Of a stretch of DNA of 64,000 nucleotides, positions 34,607 to 45,125 are shown piece by piece. The notes beneath the pieces were generated by a model, which saw only the letters and a program-made list of their open reading frames with translations, made no database searches and was not told where the DNA came from. Each line of letters begins with the position of its first letter. Positions within the stretch are counted from its first letter, which is position 1. This stretch comes from Alphaproteobacteria bacterium. Its GTDB lineage: Bacteria > Pseudomonadota > Alphaproteobacteria > Puniceispirillales > Puniceispirillaceae. Position numbers and translations under genes: made by a program. The stretch lies in the NCBI GenBank assembly GCA_012269555.1, contig JAAXKA010000088.1, positions 40,851 to 104,850 of the forward strand, read 5' to 3'.

Positions 34607-37552
34607 CTAATTTACTAACAGGGATTGGTCCAATAGTTGTGCGACGTGTAATGCTTTTCTGGAGGCTCCGTGTTCAATTTGACATCTACAAGAAGTGCCA
34701 TCTGCTATGATAATATCGCTACCTTTGCTTTCCCTTACCTTAGGTAGCAAATTTTCTTCTGCCATAAGCATGGATAGATCATAAGTTGAAGCATCATATC
34801 CAAACGCACCAGCCATTCCACAGCAACTGCTATCGATTTTTTCAACATCGAGCCCTTCTATCATTCTTAAAACCTCTTCTATTGGCCTTACTACGTCAAA
34901 AGCCTTTTGATGACAATGGCTATGTAAATAGGCTTTTGCGTGTTTTACAAGCTGTAGGTTTGGCTTATCTTTCGCTAATAACTCCTCAAAAGTTAGTGCC
35001 ATGCTCGCTATTTGCTTTGCCTGTGTTGTTGGTAATAATGAGGGTAATTCATCTCTGAGCGCCAGCAAGCAAGAGGGCTCTAATCCAACAATCGGAATTT
35101 GTTGCTCCGCGAATGGCGCTAGTGTGGAGATGAGAGTTTGTGCTTTTTGTTTTGCTTGTTTTATCAATCCACCAGATAAATAAGTTCGCCCACAACACAG
35201 AGGCTTATCATTTGGATTTGTAGGAATAAAAACGTGATATCCAGCGGCCTTCAATACCTTGGCTGCAGACCTTATTATTTCAGGTTCAAAATATCGGTTG
35301 AAAGTATCAACAAACAAAATAACAGGCATCTTGTTATGGGCTTCATCTTGTTTTGGTAAAACTCTTGAAACTTCAATATCTCTGAAATAATCTTTACGCC
35401 ATTGAGGTAACTCACGTTTTGATGTAAAGCCAGTTATTTTCTCTAAAATATAGGAAAATAAGGACCATTTATTTCGTAGATTCAGAAAAAAAGATAACCT
35501 CGATGCAATAGGAGCATAATCTGGCAAATATCCAATAAGCTTATCTCTAAAGGAAACCCCTTTAGTTGCAGCTCGCATGGCTATTATTTCTAATTTCATT
35601 TTAGCCATATCAACAGATGTTGGACACTCCCTCTTGCAGGCCTTACAAGAAACACAATATTTTAGAGTTTCTTCCATTTCATCGCCAATGAGTGCATTCG
35701 GGCCTAGTTGACCAGACAAAGCGAGCCGTAGGCTATTTGCTCTGCCTCTTGTAGAGTCTCTCTCCTCTCTAGTAACGCGATAGGATGGGCACATGACCCC
35801 TCCTTCTAGCTTTCTACAAGCGCCATTATTATTGCACATTTCTATTGCACCTTGCAGACCGCCTGATTTACCAGGCCATGGTGACCAGTCAAATATCACT
35901 GGCAGATCATCTGCTTGATAACCGGGTGCAAATCGGAATAACGACCTGTCATCCATTTTTGGTGCATCAACAATTTTGTTAGGATTTAAAATTCCTACAG
36001 GATCAAAAAACTGTTTTAATTGAACAAACAAGCTCACCATTTCAGGGCCGAACATCGTCTCGTTGAATTCAGAGCGTAAAATACCATCTCCATGCTCCCC
36101 GGAATGGGAACCACCATATTGCTTTACTAGTTCAAACGCCTCTTCTGCAATGGCTCGCATAGCTTTGACATCATCTGTTTTCTTCATACTTAAAACTGGG
36201 CGCACATGCAGACATCCGACAGATGCATGCGCATACCATGTTCCAACCGTATCGTATTTTTTAAAAATCTTTGTTAACTTATCTGTGTATTCTGCAAGGT
36301 GTTCAAGTTCAACAGCGCAATCCTCCACAAAAGAGACTGGTTTTGCATCTTGTTTCATCGACATCATGATATTGAGACCAGATTTTCGCATCTCTGATAC
36401 TCGTGCTTGCTGGTGTGCATCTTCTACATGTACCACGCCACCTTGCCATTCCTCCGAATTTTCCCATCCAAAGCCTAAATCTGTCATTGCTATTTGAAGC
36501 TTTTTAAGCCTATTTAAATTTTCATCTCTTTCATCTTCTGCAAATTCCACAATCAGTAATGCTTTTGGATTCCCAATAACGACTTCACTGATAATTGGCT
36601 GGAACATTGGAATTGAACGAGCCAGAGAAAGCATAGTGTCATCAACTAATTCAATAGCAACTGGATTTAATTTGATTAAATGCTGAGTTGCATCCATCGC
36701 TTTGTAGAAGCTTGGAAAGTGACAAATACCCATTAGTTTCTGCGCAGGCAAAGGTGATAATTTAAGCTTAATGGATGTAAAATAAGAGAGGGTGCCCTCA
36801 GAACCAAGCAGCAAGTGAGCAAAATTTATCCCATCGCCCTGCCTTCCTTCCGGCCTTGCTGACATAGCATCTGGTACTATTGCATCCAGATTATAACCGC
36901 CAACTCTACGCAGAACTTTTGGAAAACGCTCATCAATAAGATTACTATTATTCTTTCCAAGATTTAGAAGATATTCACGCATCTCATCAGGCATGACACT
37001 CTCATCTTCAGGGCCAAATGTAACTGCTGTCCCATCTGCGAGAATAGCATCTATTGATAATACATTATCTCTCATAATTCCATATCGTATGGAACGCCCA
37101 CCACAACTATTATTAGCCGTCATACCTCCAATAGTTGCTCTACTAGAAGTAGAAACATCTACAGGAAACCATAACCCATGTGCACGAAGATGCTTGTTTA
37201 AATCGTCTAAAACAATACCAGGTTCAACAACACAACTATTCTCACTCAAATCAACCGAGATTAATTTGTTTAAATATTTAGTATTATCAACAACAATAGC
37301 TTTGTTAACTGTTTGACCACATTGCGATGTCCCACCGCCACGGGGAAGTATAGCCGTCTTTGTTTTTCTGCAAAACGCAATAAGTTTTACGATATCATCT
37401 ATATTTTTTGGTAACACTACGGCATGGGGCATCATCTGATAAATGGAAGCATCAGTTGCGTATCTACCCCTATCAAATTCACTATCTAGGAATTCTCCTT
37501 CAATCATATTTGCTAATTCATCTATTTGGATAGGGATGTTACCATCTGCCAT
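34607..37552 (-). CDS. YdiJ-like FAD-linked oxidase / Fe-S dehydrogenase (D-2-hydroxyglutarate dehydrogenase type)
   Basis: This 981-residue protein has three parts: an N-terminal FAD domain with AILPRGGGTSQCGQ and GGMTANNSCGGRS, a ferredoxin region with CVSCKACKRECP (and an earlier cysteine-rich NNNGACRK), and a C-terminal CCG domain with LEPSCL and DSSCCGMAGAFGYD. It oxidises a D-2-hydroxy acid and passes electrons through the Fe-S centres. The start MADGNIPIQ is preferred over an ATG 60 bases upstream. It faces away from the aminotransferase gene 123 bases off. Confidence 0.9.
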   Translation of the reverse strand: MADGNIPIQIDELANMIEGEFLDSEFDRGRYATDASIYQMMPHAVVLPKNIDDIVKLIAFCRKTKTAILPRGGGTSQCGQTVNKAIVVDNTKYLNKLISVDLSENSCVVEPGIVLDDLNKHLRAHGLWFPVDVSTSSRATIGGMTANNSCGGRSIRYGIMRDNVLSIDAILADGTAVTFGPEDESVMPDEMREYLLNLGKNNSNLIDERFPKVLRRVGGYNLDAIVPDAMSARPEGRQGDGINFAHLLLGSEGTLSYFTSIKLKLSPLPAQKLMGICHFPSFYKAMDATQHLIKLNPVAIELVDDTMLSLARSIPMFQPIISEVVIGNPKALLIVEFAEDERDENLNRLKKLQIAMTDLGFGWENSEEWQGGVVHVEDAHQQARVSEMRKSGLNIMMSMKQDAKPVSFVEDCAVELEHLAEYTDKLTKIFKKYDTVGTWYAHASVGCLHVRPVLSMKKTDDVKAMRAIAEEAFELVKQYGGSHSGEHGDGILRSEFNETMFGPEMVSLFVQLKQFFDPVGILNPNKIVDAPKMDDRSLFRFAPGYQADDLPVIFDWSPWPGKSGGLQGAIEMCNNNGACRKLEGGVMCPSYRVTREERDSTRGRANSLRLALSGQLGPNALIGDEMEETLKYCVSCKACKRECPTSVDMAKMKLEIIAMRAATKGVSFRDKLIGYLPDYAPIASRLSFFLNLRNKWSLFSYILEKITGFTSKRELPQWRKDYFRDIEVSRVLPKQDEAHNKMPVILFVDTFNRYFEPEIIRSAAKVLKAAGYHVFIPTNPNDKPLCCGRTYLSGGLIKQAKQKAQTLISTLAPFAEQQIPIVGLEPSCLLALRDELPSLLPTTQAKQIASMALTFEELLAKDKPNLQLVKHAKAYLHSHCHQKAFDVVRPIEEVLRMIEGLDVEKIDSSCCGMAGAFGYDASTYDLSMLMAEENLLPKVRESKGSDIIIADGTSCRCQIEHGASRKALHVAQLLDQSLLVN

Positions 37553-37675
37553 ATAAAAAAACCTGCGTTTAACATATACAAATCTAATTTCTAGCTTTAA
37601 AATACTCCTCATATTGTTTTTTTCAATCCCAGTTTATTTCATCTTATAAGATAATAAGAAAATTAGGAGCCCATT

Positions 37676-38857
37676 GTGCCAACCCATCAATTTCAAACAG
37701 GTCGTCATTTTCTGCAAATACCCGGCCCGACTAATGTTCCTGACAGAGTGCTTCGGGCGATGGACAAACCAACCATTGACCATCGAGGCCCAGAATTCGC
37801 TGCTTTAGCTCGAAAATGTCTTAATGGAATAAAGTCAATTTTTAAAACTAGTTCTGACGTTGTAATATTCCCTGCCTCAGGAACAGGCGCATGGGAAGCC
37901 GCTCTTGTGAACACACTTCAAAGCGGTGATCATGTCTTGATGGTAGAAACAGGCCATTTCGCAAGTCTGTGGCGTAACATGGCAAATAAACTTGGTGTTT
38001 TGACTGAGTTTCTAGAAACGGATTGGCGAAGCGGAGCAAGCCCTGAAGAACTTGCTGTACGACTCTCAAAAGATACATCTCATAAAATAAAGGCCGTATG
38101 TGTAGTGCATAATGAGACCTCTACCGGATGCACCTCGCCCATAGCAAAAATCCGCAAAATTATAGATGAGCTTAATCATCCGGCTTTACTTATGGTAGAT
38201 ACAATTTCTTCTCTAGCCTCTATAGATTATAGGCATGATGAATGGGGAGTGGATGTAACAGTTGCAGGTTCACAAAAAGGACTATTGTTACCACCAGGTC
38301 TCTCCTTTAATGCCCTGTCTCAAAAAGCTCTTGAAATCTCTAAAAAAGGGGGCATGGCTCGCTCCTATTGGGATTGGAGCGAACAAATTCAAGCTAACAA
38401 AAATGGTGCATTTCCATACACTCCTGCCACAAATTTGTTATATGGTTTGGAAGTGGCTATTGAGATGCTGCACGAAGAAGGGTTGGATGCCGTTTTCGCT
38501 CGTCATGACCGTCATGCAAAAACAACACGAGATGCAGTGCAGGCATGGGGACTCGAGGTACTATGTCAAAACCCTGAAAACTATTCTAGCTCTTTAACAG
38601 CAGTTATGCTTCCAGATGGCTATGATGCTGATAAATTTCGAGAAATTGTATTAACAAATTTCAATATGTCGCTTGGAAATGGATTATCTAAACTTGCTGG
38701 AAAAGTTTTCAGAATAGGTCATCTCGGAGATTTCAACGACCTAATGCTACTGGGTACTCTGAGCGGCGTGGAAATGGGGTTATCGTTAGCTGGTATTCCT
38801 CATCAAAGAGGTGGTGTTGAAACTGCTATGCAAACGTTATCAAAGTATTCAAAATAA
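37676..38857 (+). CDS. serine-glyoxylate aminotransferase
   Basis: The 393-residue class V PLP enzyme opens with IPGPTNVPDRVLRAM and has FPASGTGAWEAAL, VVHNETSTGCTSPI and the PLP lysine Lys201 (VAGSQKGLLLPPG). HFxxLWR and QANKNGAFPYTPATNLLYGL agree with serine-glyoxylate type enzymes. It moves the amino group of serine to glyoxylate, giving hydroxypyruvate and glycine. It starts with GTG, with AGGAG upstream. ALDH and glycerate kinase follow. Confidence 0.9.
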   Translation: MPTHQFQTGRHFLQIPGPTNVPDRVLRAMDKPTIDHRGPEFAALARKCLNGIKSIFKTSSDVVIFPASGTGAWEAALVNTLQSGDHVLMVETGHFASLWRNMANKLGVLTEFLETDWRSGASPEELAVRLSKDTSHKIKAVCVVHNETSTGCTSPIAKIRKIIDELNHPALLMVDTISSLASIDYRHDEWGVDVTVAGSQKGLLLPPGLSFNALSQKALEISKKGGMARSYWDWSEQIQANKNGAFPYTPATNLLYGLEVAIEMLHEEGLDAVFARHDRHAKTTRDAVQAWGLEVLCQNPENYSSSLTAVMLPDGYDADKFREIVLTNFNMSLGNGLSKLAGKVFRIGHLGDFNDLMLLGTLSGVEMGLSLAGIPHQRGGVETAMQTLSKYSK

Positions 38858-38890
38858 AAGTTTTACATTCATAATGAGGAGTTCGAAATC

Positions 38891-40333
38891 ATGGCTGAGA
38901 GTTTATTGCTTAATTATATTGGTGGTGAATGGGTAGAAGGAACATCAGAAATTTCAAATATCAATCCCTCTGACCTTGGAGATGTGATAGCCAATCACGC
39001 TCTTGCAGATTCTAATCAAGCTATCCAAGCTATTGATGCGGCGCATGCAGCCCTTTCCAGTTGGAAGAACACAAACCCACAAACAAGGTTCGATATTTTG
39101 GACAATATTGGACGTATTATTATAACGAGACAGGATGAACTTGGAGAAATTTTAGCCAGGGAAGAAGGAAAAACACTTGCTGAAGCCAAAGGTGAAGCAT
39201 TTCGTGCTGGTCAGTTTTTTCAATTTTATGCAGCTGAAGCTTTAAGGCGTACTGGCGAGCAAAATCTTTCAACACGCCCAAATATAGATGTCGAAATCGT
39301 AAGAGAGCCCATTGGTGTTACAGTCCTTATTACACCATGGAATTTCCCAATTGCCATTCCAGCATGGAAGATTGCACCAGCTCTTGCTCACGGAAATACC
39401 GTGGTTTTAAAACCTTCAGAGATTACACCGGCGAGTGCTTATCACTTGACTAAAATAATGGAAGAAGCGGGCTTACCAGCTGGTGTCTTTAATTTGCTGG
39501 TCGCGAAAGGTGAAGCCGTGGGTGAAACTTTAGTGTCTCATCCAGCAGTGGCTGGGATTTCGTTTACTGGTTCTGTTCCAACAGGGCGAAAAATAGCACA
39601 AGGTGCTATACAGCATATGAAGAAGATTCAAATGGAAATGGGTGGTAAAAATCCGATGGTGATTATGGAAGATGCTGACTTAGATATCGCGATCCCTGTC
39701 ACAATTAACGGTGCCTTCTACCAAACTGGCCAGAGATGCACTGCTTCTTCAAGAGTAATCGTACATGAAAAAATTTACGATGCCTTTGTTGAGCGTTTTG
39801 TTTCAGAAATGGACAAACTTTCTGTTGGACCTGCTCTGGATCCTAAAACACAAATAGGACCAGTCGTCTCAGACACACAACTCAAGTCAAATTTATCCTA
39901 TGTTGAAATAGCACGCAATGAAGGATGTGAAGTAGTTAGCGGCCAGCATTTAGCGGAAAGGAACACTGGTTATTTTCAAAGACCAGGTGTGTTCTTAAAT
40001 GCAAACAACAAGATGCGCAGTTCACGAGAAGAAATCTTTGGGCCAGTTGCTTCAATAATAAAAGTTGGTGATTTTGAAGAGGCAGTCGCAACCGCAAATG
40101 ACACAGAATTTGGACTTTCATCCGCGATTTGCACCCGATCATTATATTATGCAAGAGAATTCAAACGTTTATCAGAAGCTGGCATGGCAATGGTAAATTT
40201 ACCAACTGCTGGCGTTGATTATCATGTACCATTTGGCGGTCGTAAAAACTCATCTTATGGCTCAAGAGAGCAAGGACGTGCTGCGATTGACTTTTACACC
40301 ACAACAAAAACAACATACAGCTTTGCTGGGTAG
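38891..40333 (+). CDS. NAD(P)-dependent aldehyde dehydrogenase (2-oxoglutarate semialdehyde/betaine aldehyde-like)
   Basis: This 480-residue ALDH has TPWNFPIAIPAWKIAPALA with Asn151, KPSEITP, SFTGSVPTGRKIA, Glu249 (MEMGGKNP) and the catalytic Cys283 (QTGQRCTASS). The FTGSVPTGR segment is often seen in 2,5-dioxovalerate (alpha-ketoglutaric semialdehyde) dehydrogenases, but substrate is not certain. It follows the aminotransferase by 33 bases with GAGGAG, so the two are co-transcribed. Confidence 0.9.
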   Translation: MAESLLLNYIGGEWVEGTSEISNINPSDLGDVIANHALADSNQAIQAIDAAHAALSSWKNTNPQTRFDILDNIGRIIITRQDELGEILAREEGKTLAEAKGEAFRAGQFFQFYAAEALRRTGEQNLSTRPNIDVEIVREPIGVTVLITPWNFPIAIPAWKIAPALAHGNTVVLKPSEITPASAYHLTKIMEEAGLPAGVFNLLVAKGEAVGETLVSHPAVAGISFTGSVPTGRKIAQGAIQHMKKIQMEMGGKNPMVIMEDADLDIAIPVTINGAFYQTGQRCTASSRVIVHEKIYDAFVERFVSEMDKLSVGPALDPKTQIGPVVSDTQLKSNLSYVEIARNEGCEVVSGQHLAERNTGYFQRPGVFLNANNKMRSSREEIFGPVASIIKVGDFEEAVATANDTEFGLSSAICTRSLYYAREFKRLSEAGMAMVNLPTAGVDYHVPFGGRKNSSYGSREQGRAAIDFYTTTKTTYSFAG

Positions 40334-40576
40334 AGGTCTATAATTGAAAGGGTAGTGAATTTATCCAATGTTTTATCTTCAACTTAAATACTCATAATCA
40401 GAGTTAGGTTTTTCAACCAGTCAGGCCTTAAAATAGACTGTCTAACGGGGTCATATGGAGAGGAATCAGATATTTTTTGAATAGTTAAAAAAATGACGTG
40501 TGATATATTTTAAATCCATTTCGAGTGATGTTACCCATATCTCGAATAAAGAAAAACCTTATTTAATAGTGTGGAT

Positions 40577-41854
40577 ATGAATCTACAGATAACGCCTAAA
40601 CCAATACGCATTCTTCATAAGCTTTATGATCATGCAGTCTCTGTTGCAGATCCTATGCTTACAGTTCCCAGCTACCTTCCAGAAAAACCAAGGGGTAAAG
40701 TAATTGTGGTTGGAGCCGGAAAAGCGAGCGCAAGGATGGCTGAAGCGGTGGAAACTGTTTGGGGTGCCTGTGAGGGTATTATCATAACAAGATATGGATA
40801 TGGAAGGCCAACTAAAGGGATTCAAATCATAGAGGCGTCTCATCCAGTTCCAGACGAAAATGGCGTTATCGCAACAAAAAAAATTTTGGATTTAATGAAT
40901 GACTTGAATGAAAATGACTTCGTTCTTTGTTTGATTTCAGGTGGAGCTTCTGCTCTTCTTTGTGCCCCTTCAGATATAATAACATTAGCAGAAAAACAGA
41001 GTATCAATAATAGTCTTCTAACGAGTGGAGCACCTATTGAAAAAATCAATCTTGTTAGAAAATATCTCAGTAAGGTAAAAGGTGGAAAGTTAGCAGCTGC
41101 TGCATATCCCGCAAAAATGCTAAGCTTAATTTTATCAGACGTTCCGGGAGATGATATTCAATTTATCGGCTCAGGACCTACAGTTGGTGATGAATCGACT
41201 CCTGCAGAGGCACTAAAAATTTTGTCCGATTATAACATTTACTTTCCTTCAGATAAAATTGAAAATTTTAACACCCAGACATCGGTTATTTTACCAACAG
41301 ATATACGTCTCAGTAGGACAACAAATATAATTTTTGCCGCACCCTCTCAATCATTGGAAGCAGCTTCAGAAATGGCATCCGGCGAGTTTGGATTTGAAGT
41401 CATTAATCTTGGAGATAACCTTCAGGGTGAAGCCAAAGAAATTGCCATTAGTCAGGCAAAACAAGCAATTCAAATCCAAGATAATTTATCGAAAACACAG
41501 CCACCTGTTCTTTTACTGTCAGGTGGCGAATTAACTGTCACAGCTAGTGGAAATGGTGTTGGGGGACCTAATGCAGAGTTTTGCCTTGCTCTTGCAATAG
41601 AATTAAAACAGAGACAAGGTATTTTTGGTTTCGCGGCAGATACCGACGGTGTGGACGGAACAGCGGAAATAGCAGGAGCTTTCATAACACCTAATACATT
41701 AAAAGATGCAGAAAACTCTAGAGTTTCTCCCTTAGAATTATTAAAAGAGAATGACTCTCATAACTTTTTTAAGAAAATTGGTAGCCAAGTTGTCACAGGA
41801 CCTACATTAACAAATGTAAATGACTTCAGAGCAATCCTTATTTATCCTTGCTAA
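40577..41854 (+). CDS. glycerate 2-kinase (MOFRL/GckA family)
   Basis: The 425-residue protein has VIVVGAGKASARMAEAVE, EASHPVPDENG, LCLISGGASALLCAP, and VRKYLSKVKGGKLA with SDVPGDD. The C-terminal MOFRL domain shows LLLSGGELTVTASGNG and FGFAADTDGVDGTAEIAGAF. It makes 2-phosphoglycerate from glycerate. A GTG six bases upstream is an alternative start. It is 243 bases after the ALDH, so its transcription may be separate. It would be the exit of hydroxypyruvate to glycolysis; no hydroxypyruvate reductase is nearby. Confidence 0.9.
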   Translation: MNLQITPKPIRILHKLYDHAVSVADPMLTVPSYLPEKPRGKVIVVGAGKASARMAEAVETVWGACEGIIITRYGYGRPTKGIQIIEASHPVPDENGVIATKKILDLMNDLNENDFVLCLISGGASALLCAPSDIITLAEKQSINNSLLTSGAPIEKINLVRKYLSKVKGGKLAAAAYPAKMLSLILSDVPGDDIQFIGSGPTVGDESTPAEALKILSDYNIYFPSDKIENFNTQTSVILPTDIRLSRTTNIIFAAPSQSLEAASEMASGEFGFEVINLGDNLQGEAKEIAISQAKQAIQIQDNLSKTQPPVLLLSGGELTVTASGNGVGGPNAEFCLALAIELKQRQGIFGFAADTDGVDGTAEIAGAFITPNTLKDAENSRVSPLELLKENDSHNFFKKIGSQVVTGPTLTNVNDFRAILIYPC

Positions 41855-41942
41855 TGTAAATACAGAGAATAAGTACTATCAGTCGTTGATTATATGACTA
41901 AGTTCGATGGTTTTACTCAATTTTATAAACTTCAAGCGTTAT

Positions 41943-44900
41943 TTAATCATCACTTATCTGTGTTTTGCGACTAGACGCCACAACTTGCTTGTGAGCTAGT
42001 GCCAAAAGTCCTGGCACGATAAACAAAGTAGCAACAGTCGATAAGGCAAGCCCCCCAAATACTACCGTTCCAATTCCTCTGTAAAGCTCTGAACCTGCAC
42101 CTGGAAAAATAACAAGCGGTACCAAACCAAAAAGAGAAGTAAGAGTAGACATAAAAATAGGTCTTATCCTATTTTTGGTAGCCTCTATTATACTTTCGTT
42201 AACAGCCATATTTTCCTCACGGATCTGCAGGCATGTTTGCTCAACCATTAAAATAGCATTATTCACAACTATACCTGTCAAAATCACAAACCCGAGCATT
42301 GTAAGCATATCAAGAGGTTGCCTTAAAAACATATTAAGAATGTATAAAGCTAATATTCCGCCTGCTGCTGCTATAGGAACCGCTAGTATTATTATCCCAG
42401 GAAGTATGAAAGACCTAAGTAGTATTACCATCAATAAAAAGATCACACAGAGTGCAGTAAAAACATTTGCTTGCATTGCTTTCCATGTTTCTTCTAGGGC
42501 GCTGGCAGCACCACTTACAGCAATCGAAACATCATTATTTTTAGCGATTTGTGTCAGTTGGGGTAATACTTGTTCGTTGATGACGCTGATTGCTGTTTCA
42601 AGGGCAATCGCTTCCTGTGGTCTCACTTGTATCGTCAACGCCTGATTTCCATTTAAACGTCTTATTGTTTGAGGTGCGCTGATCATTTCAACCTGAGCCA
42701 CTTGATCAAGTCTTACCATCAACCCTTGTCTATTTATAACAGGCATTGCTGACAAGTCATCCATTCCCATTTCACCTGCATTACCTCCTGTTAATATCAA
42801 TTCTACCAATTCACCATTAATTGGTACATCTGCTATTCCCAAACCATCGTTAAGGATATCAACTAATGAACTAAATTCTCGAGCTGTAATTCCGATTTTT
42901 GCTAGTTGTTCAGAATCTGGCGAAATACGTATTTGCGGAGCGCCTGAGTCTAAACTAGGAATTATTCTGACCTGATTACCGTCACTTACAGGAAAGGATT
43001 CGTCCAAAATTCTTGTAAGTTGCCTTGCAACTGACACTAGACTTGCCAAGGAAGGCCCTGTTAAATCAACATTTATTGAGCGTGAACCTCCAACAGAACG
43101 GCCAAATAAAGATGCCTGAAATACAAACGCACGTGCTCCAGGCTCCGAGAAAACCGGTCTCATCAAAATAGGTCTTAATTCTGTAACACGTTCGGGATCT
43201 GTCGCTGTTGCCCCTGCAAAACCACCACCATCAAAAGCAACAAAGAAAAAACGCTCTATGCCAGGACCATCTCCCATCTTATCTGATTTTTCCCAAAGTG
43301 GTCTTGCAGATTCTTCCATCTTATCTGCTATTTTTTTTGTCTCATCAATAGAATAACCAGGTGGTACAAATATCCTGCCTAACATGAAATTTGCATTACC
43401 ATCTGGCAGATAATCTAATTTTGGCATCATCAAAAAAATGACTGCAATACTCATAGTAATCAAACTGCTTACAGTAATAAGAGCGATTTTACGGTTTTTT
43501 GTTGCATATATTGCAAATTGAACTATCAGCAAGGCTATAAACCTTGCAACTCGGTCTAGTCCTGGAATAGATTTTATTTTCTGAAATCTGTCATGACGAC
43601 CAGCCAAAAGCTTAGATGCCAAAGCTGGAATGACAGTAACCGACACCATGACTGATATCAAAACTGATACTGATATAGCTATACCAATATCACGAAAAAG
43701 CTGCCCTACTGGCAAGTCTAGCAAAATGATAGGAACGAAAACCAAAACAGTAGTCAGAGCAGAACCAAGAATAGGTGCCCATACCTGTCGTGCACCACGA
43801 TAAGCTGCGGTCGGTGCATCCACGCCCTTTTGACGCAATCTAAATATATTTTCAAGAGAAACAATAGACGCGTCAACAACCATCCCAATTGCGAATGCCA
43901 TTCCTGCCAAAGATATTACATTGATGGAAAGTCCAAAGCCTGAAATTGCAACAAATGTTCCTACTACAGAAACTGGGATTGCTATAAAAATTACCATTGT
44001 TGGAAACAATGATCGCAGAAATAAGAGCAAAATACACAGTGCTAAAATACCGCCTATCCAAATATTCTGCTGCACAAGGTCAATTGCAGAACGAATATAT
44101 GCTGTTTCATCATAAATGATGTTGAGCTGTAAACCTTTCGGGTTCAGAGTTGTTTCGTTTAAGTCCTTTACTGAGCTTGATAGGGTCTGCATTGTTGTTA
44201 CAACATTTATACCAGGCTCTCTCAATGCATTTATAATGATAGCGTCCTGACCATTGAGGCGTCTAAAGCTGGTTCTTTTTTCAACCGCAAATTCAACATC
44301 AGCAACGTCTGACAATAAGACAGGAGAAATTTGTCCATTTTCGTTAAAGTCTGCTCTCAAAATGGTATTTAATGCTGTCTCAGGTGTGTAGGCAATCGCT
44401 TCAGTTCTTACTGTGTAAACGCGCTTTCCTTGTTGCACTCTTCCAACAGATTGAAGTGTAGTGGCGGTTCTTAAGGCGTCTAACACTATTGAAGTTGAAA
44501 GGCGGTAAGAGGCAAGCCTCTGAGGGTCAATAATAACCTTGAGTTGTTTTTTACCGCCACCATTATATGTGATTTCCGAAACTCCTGGTGTTCTCGCAAG
44601 GTAGTCCACAACTTTAGTTGTTACAAAACTTCCAAGGTTTTCTAAATCTATATTTTTCCCCTCCAGCGCAACTAATGCCATTCTGGCAATTGGACTATCA
44701 TCAGAATTAGAGGTTTGCACCTGAGGAGCCGATGACTCACTTGGAAGACCTGTGATTCCTGCTAGTTTTGATAGTAAAATTGTAAGGGCTTTATCCATAT
44801 CGGTTAACAAAGAATAAGTGAGCGTTACCCTTGCTGAACCATTAGATGATCTAGATAAAATTTCTTCAACACCGGCTAAATTAGACAGTTCTGTCTCTAG

Positions 44901-45101
44901 TCTACTTACGATTTCTCTGTCGACGTCCTCGGGTGCAGCCCCAGGCCAAGATACTCTAATTTGATAGATTGGCTTTTCGATATCAGGCGAAAGCTGGATT
45001 GGAATAGTTCTTAAAGCAACAATTCCGAATAGAACTATCAATAGCATGATCGCCATAACAGCAACAGGACGTTCAATTGCGTTCTTTATAAATGTGTTCA
45101 T
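41943..45101 (-). CDS. RND efflux pump inner-membrane transporter (AcrB/HAE1-like)
   Basis: This 1052-residue protein has the RND layout: one span at residue 12-32, a large periplasmic loop (RVSWPGAAPEDVDREIVSRLE), spans IGGILALCILLLFLRSL onwards, GMVVDASIVSLENIFRLR with the conserved acidic pair in the proton relay, a second periplasmic loop, and GIVVNNAILMVE. It exports drugs or envelope substrates with proton force. It is 24 bases after the adaptor gene. No outer-membrane TolC gene is adjacent. Confidence 0.95.
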   Translation of the reverse strand: MNTFIKNAIERPVAVMAIMLLIVLFGIVALRTIPIQLSPDIEKPIYQIRVSWPGAAPEDVDREIVSRLETELSNLAGVEEILSRSSNGSARVTLTYSLLTDMDKALTILLSKLAGITGLPSESSAPQVQTSNSDDSPIARMALVALEGKNIDLENLGSFVTTKVVDYLARTPGVSEITYNGGGKKQLKVIIDPQRLASYRLSTSIVLDALRTATTLQSVGRVQQGKRVYTVRTEAIAYTPETALNTILRADFNENGQISPVLLSDVADVEFAVEKRTSFRRLNGQDAIIINALREPGINVVTTMQTLSSSVKDLNETTLNPKGLQLNIIYDETAYIRSAIDLVQQNIWIGGILALCILLLFLRSLFPTMVIFIAIPVSVVGTFVAISGFGLSINVISLAGMAFAIGMVVDASIVSLENIFRLRQKGVDAPTAAYRGARQVWAPILGSALTTVLVFVPIILLDLPVGQLFRDIGIAISVSVLISVMVSVTVIPALASKLLAGRHDRFQKIKSIPGLDRVARFIALLIVQFAIYATKNRKIALITVSSLITMSIAVIFLMMPKLDYLPDGNANFMLGRIFVPPGYSIDETKKIADKMEESARPLWEKSDKMGDGPGIERFFFVAFDGGGFAGATATDPERVTELRPILMRPVFSEPGARAFVFQASLFGRSVGGSRSINVDLTGPSLASLVSVARQLTRILDESFPVSDGNQVRIIPSLDSGAPQIRISPDSEQLAKIGITAREFSSLVDILNDGLGIADVPINGELVELILTGGNAGEMGMDDLSAMPVINRQGLMVRLDQVAQVEMISAPQTIRRLNGNQALTIQVRPQEAIALETAISVINEQVLPQLTQIAKNNDVSIAVSGAASALEETWKAMQANVFTALCVIFLLMVILLRSFILPGIIILAVPIAAAGGILALYILNMFLRQPLDMLTMLGFVILTGIVVNNAILMVEQTCLQIREENMAVNESIIEATKNRIRPIFMSTLTSLFGLVPLVIFPGAGSELYRGIGTVVFGGLALSTVATLFIVPGLLALAHKQVVASSRKTQISDD

Positions 45102-45125
45102 ATACCTAAACTCTTTTTAAATATC

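Noticed and set aside
36063..36497. 144-codon plus-strand frame inside the YdiJ-like gene
   Set aside because: Shadow of the minus-strand coding frame; no ribosome site or recognisable motif.
40521..40545. TCGAG...CTCGA inverted repeat upstream of glycerate kinase
   Set aside because: Five-base arms around 15 bases are expected by chance; no T tract or conserved placement.
42175..42645. 156-codon plus-strand frame inside the RND pump gene
   Set aside because: Antisense to conserved transmembrane segments; composition is that of an antisense shadow.
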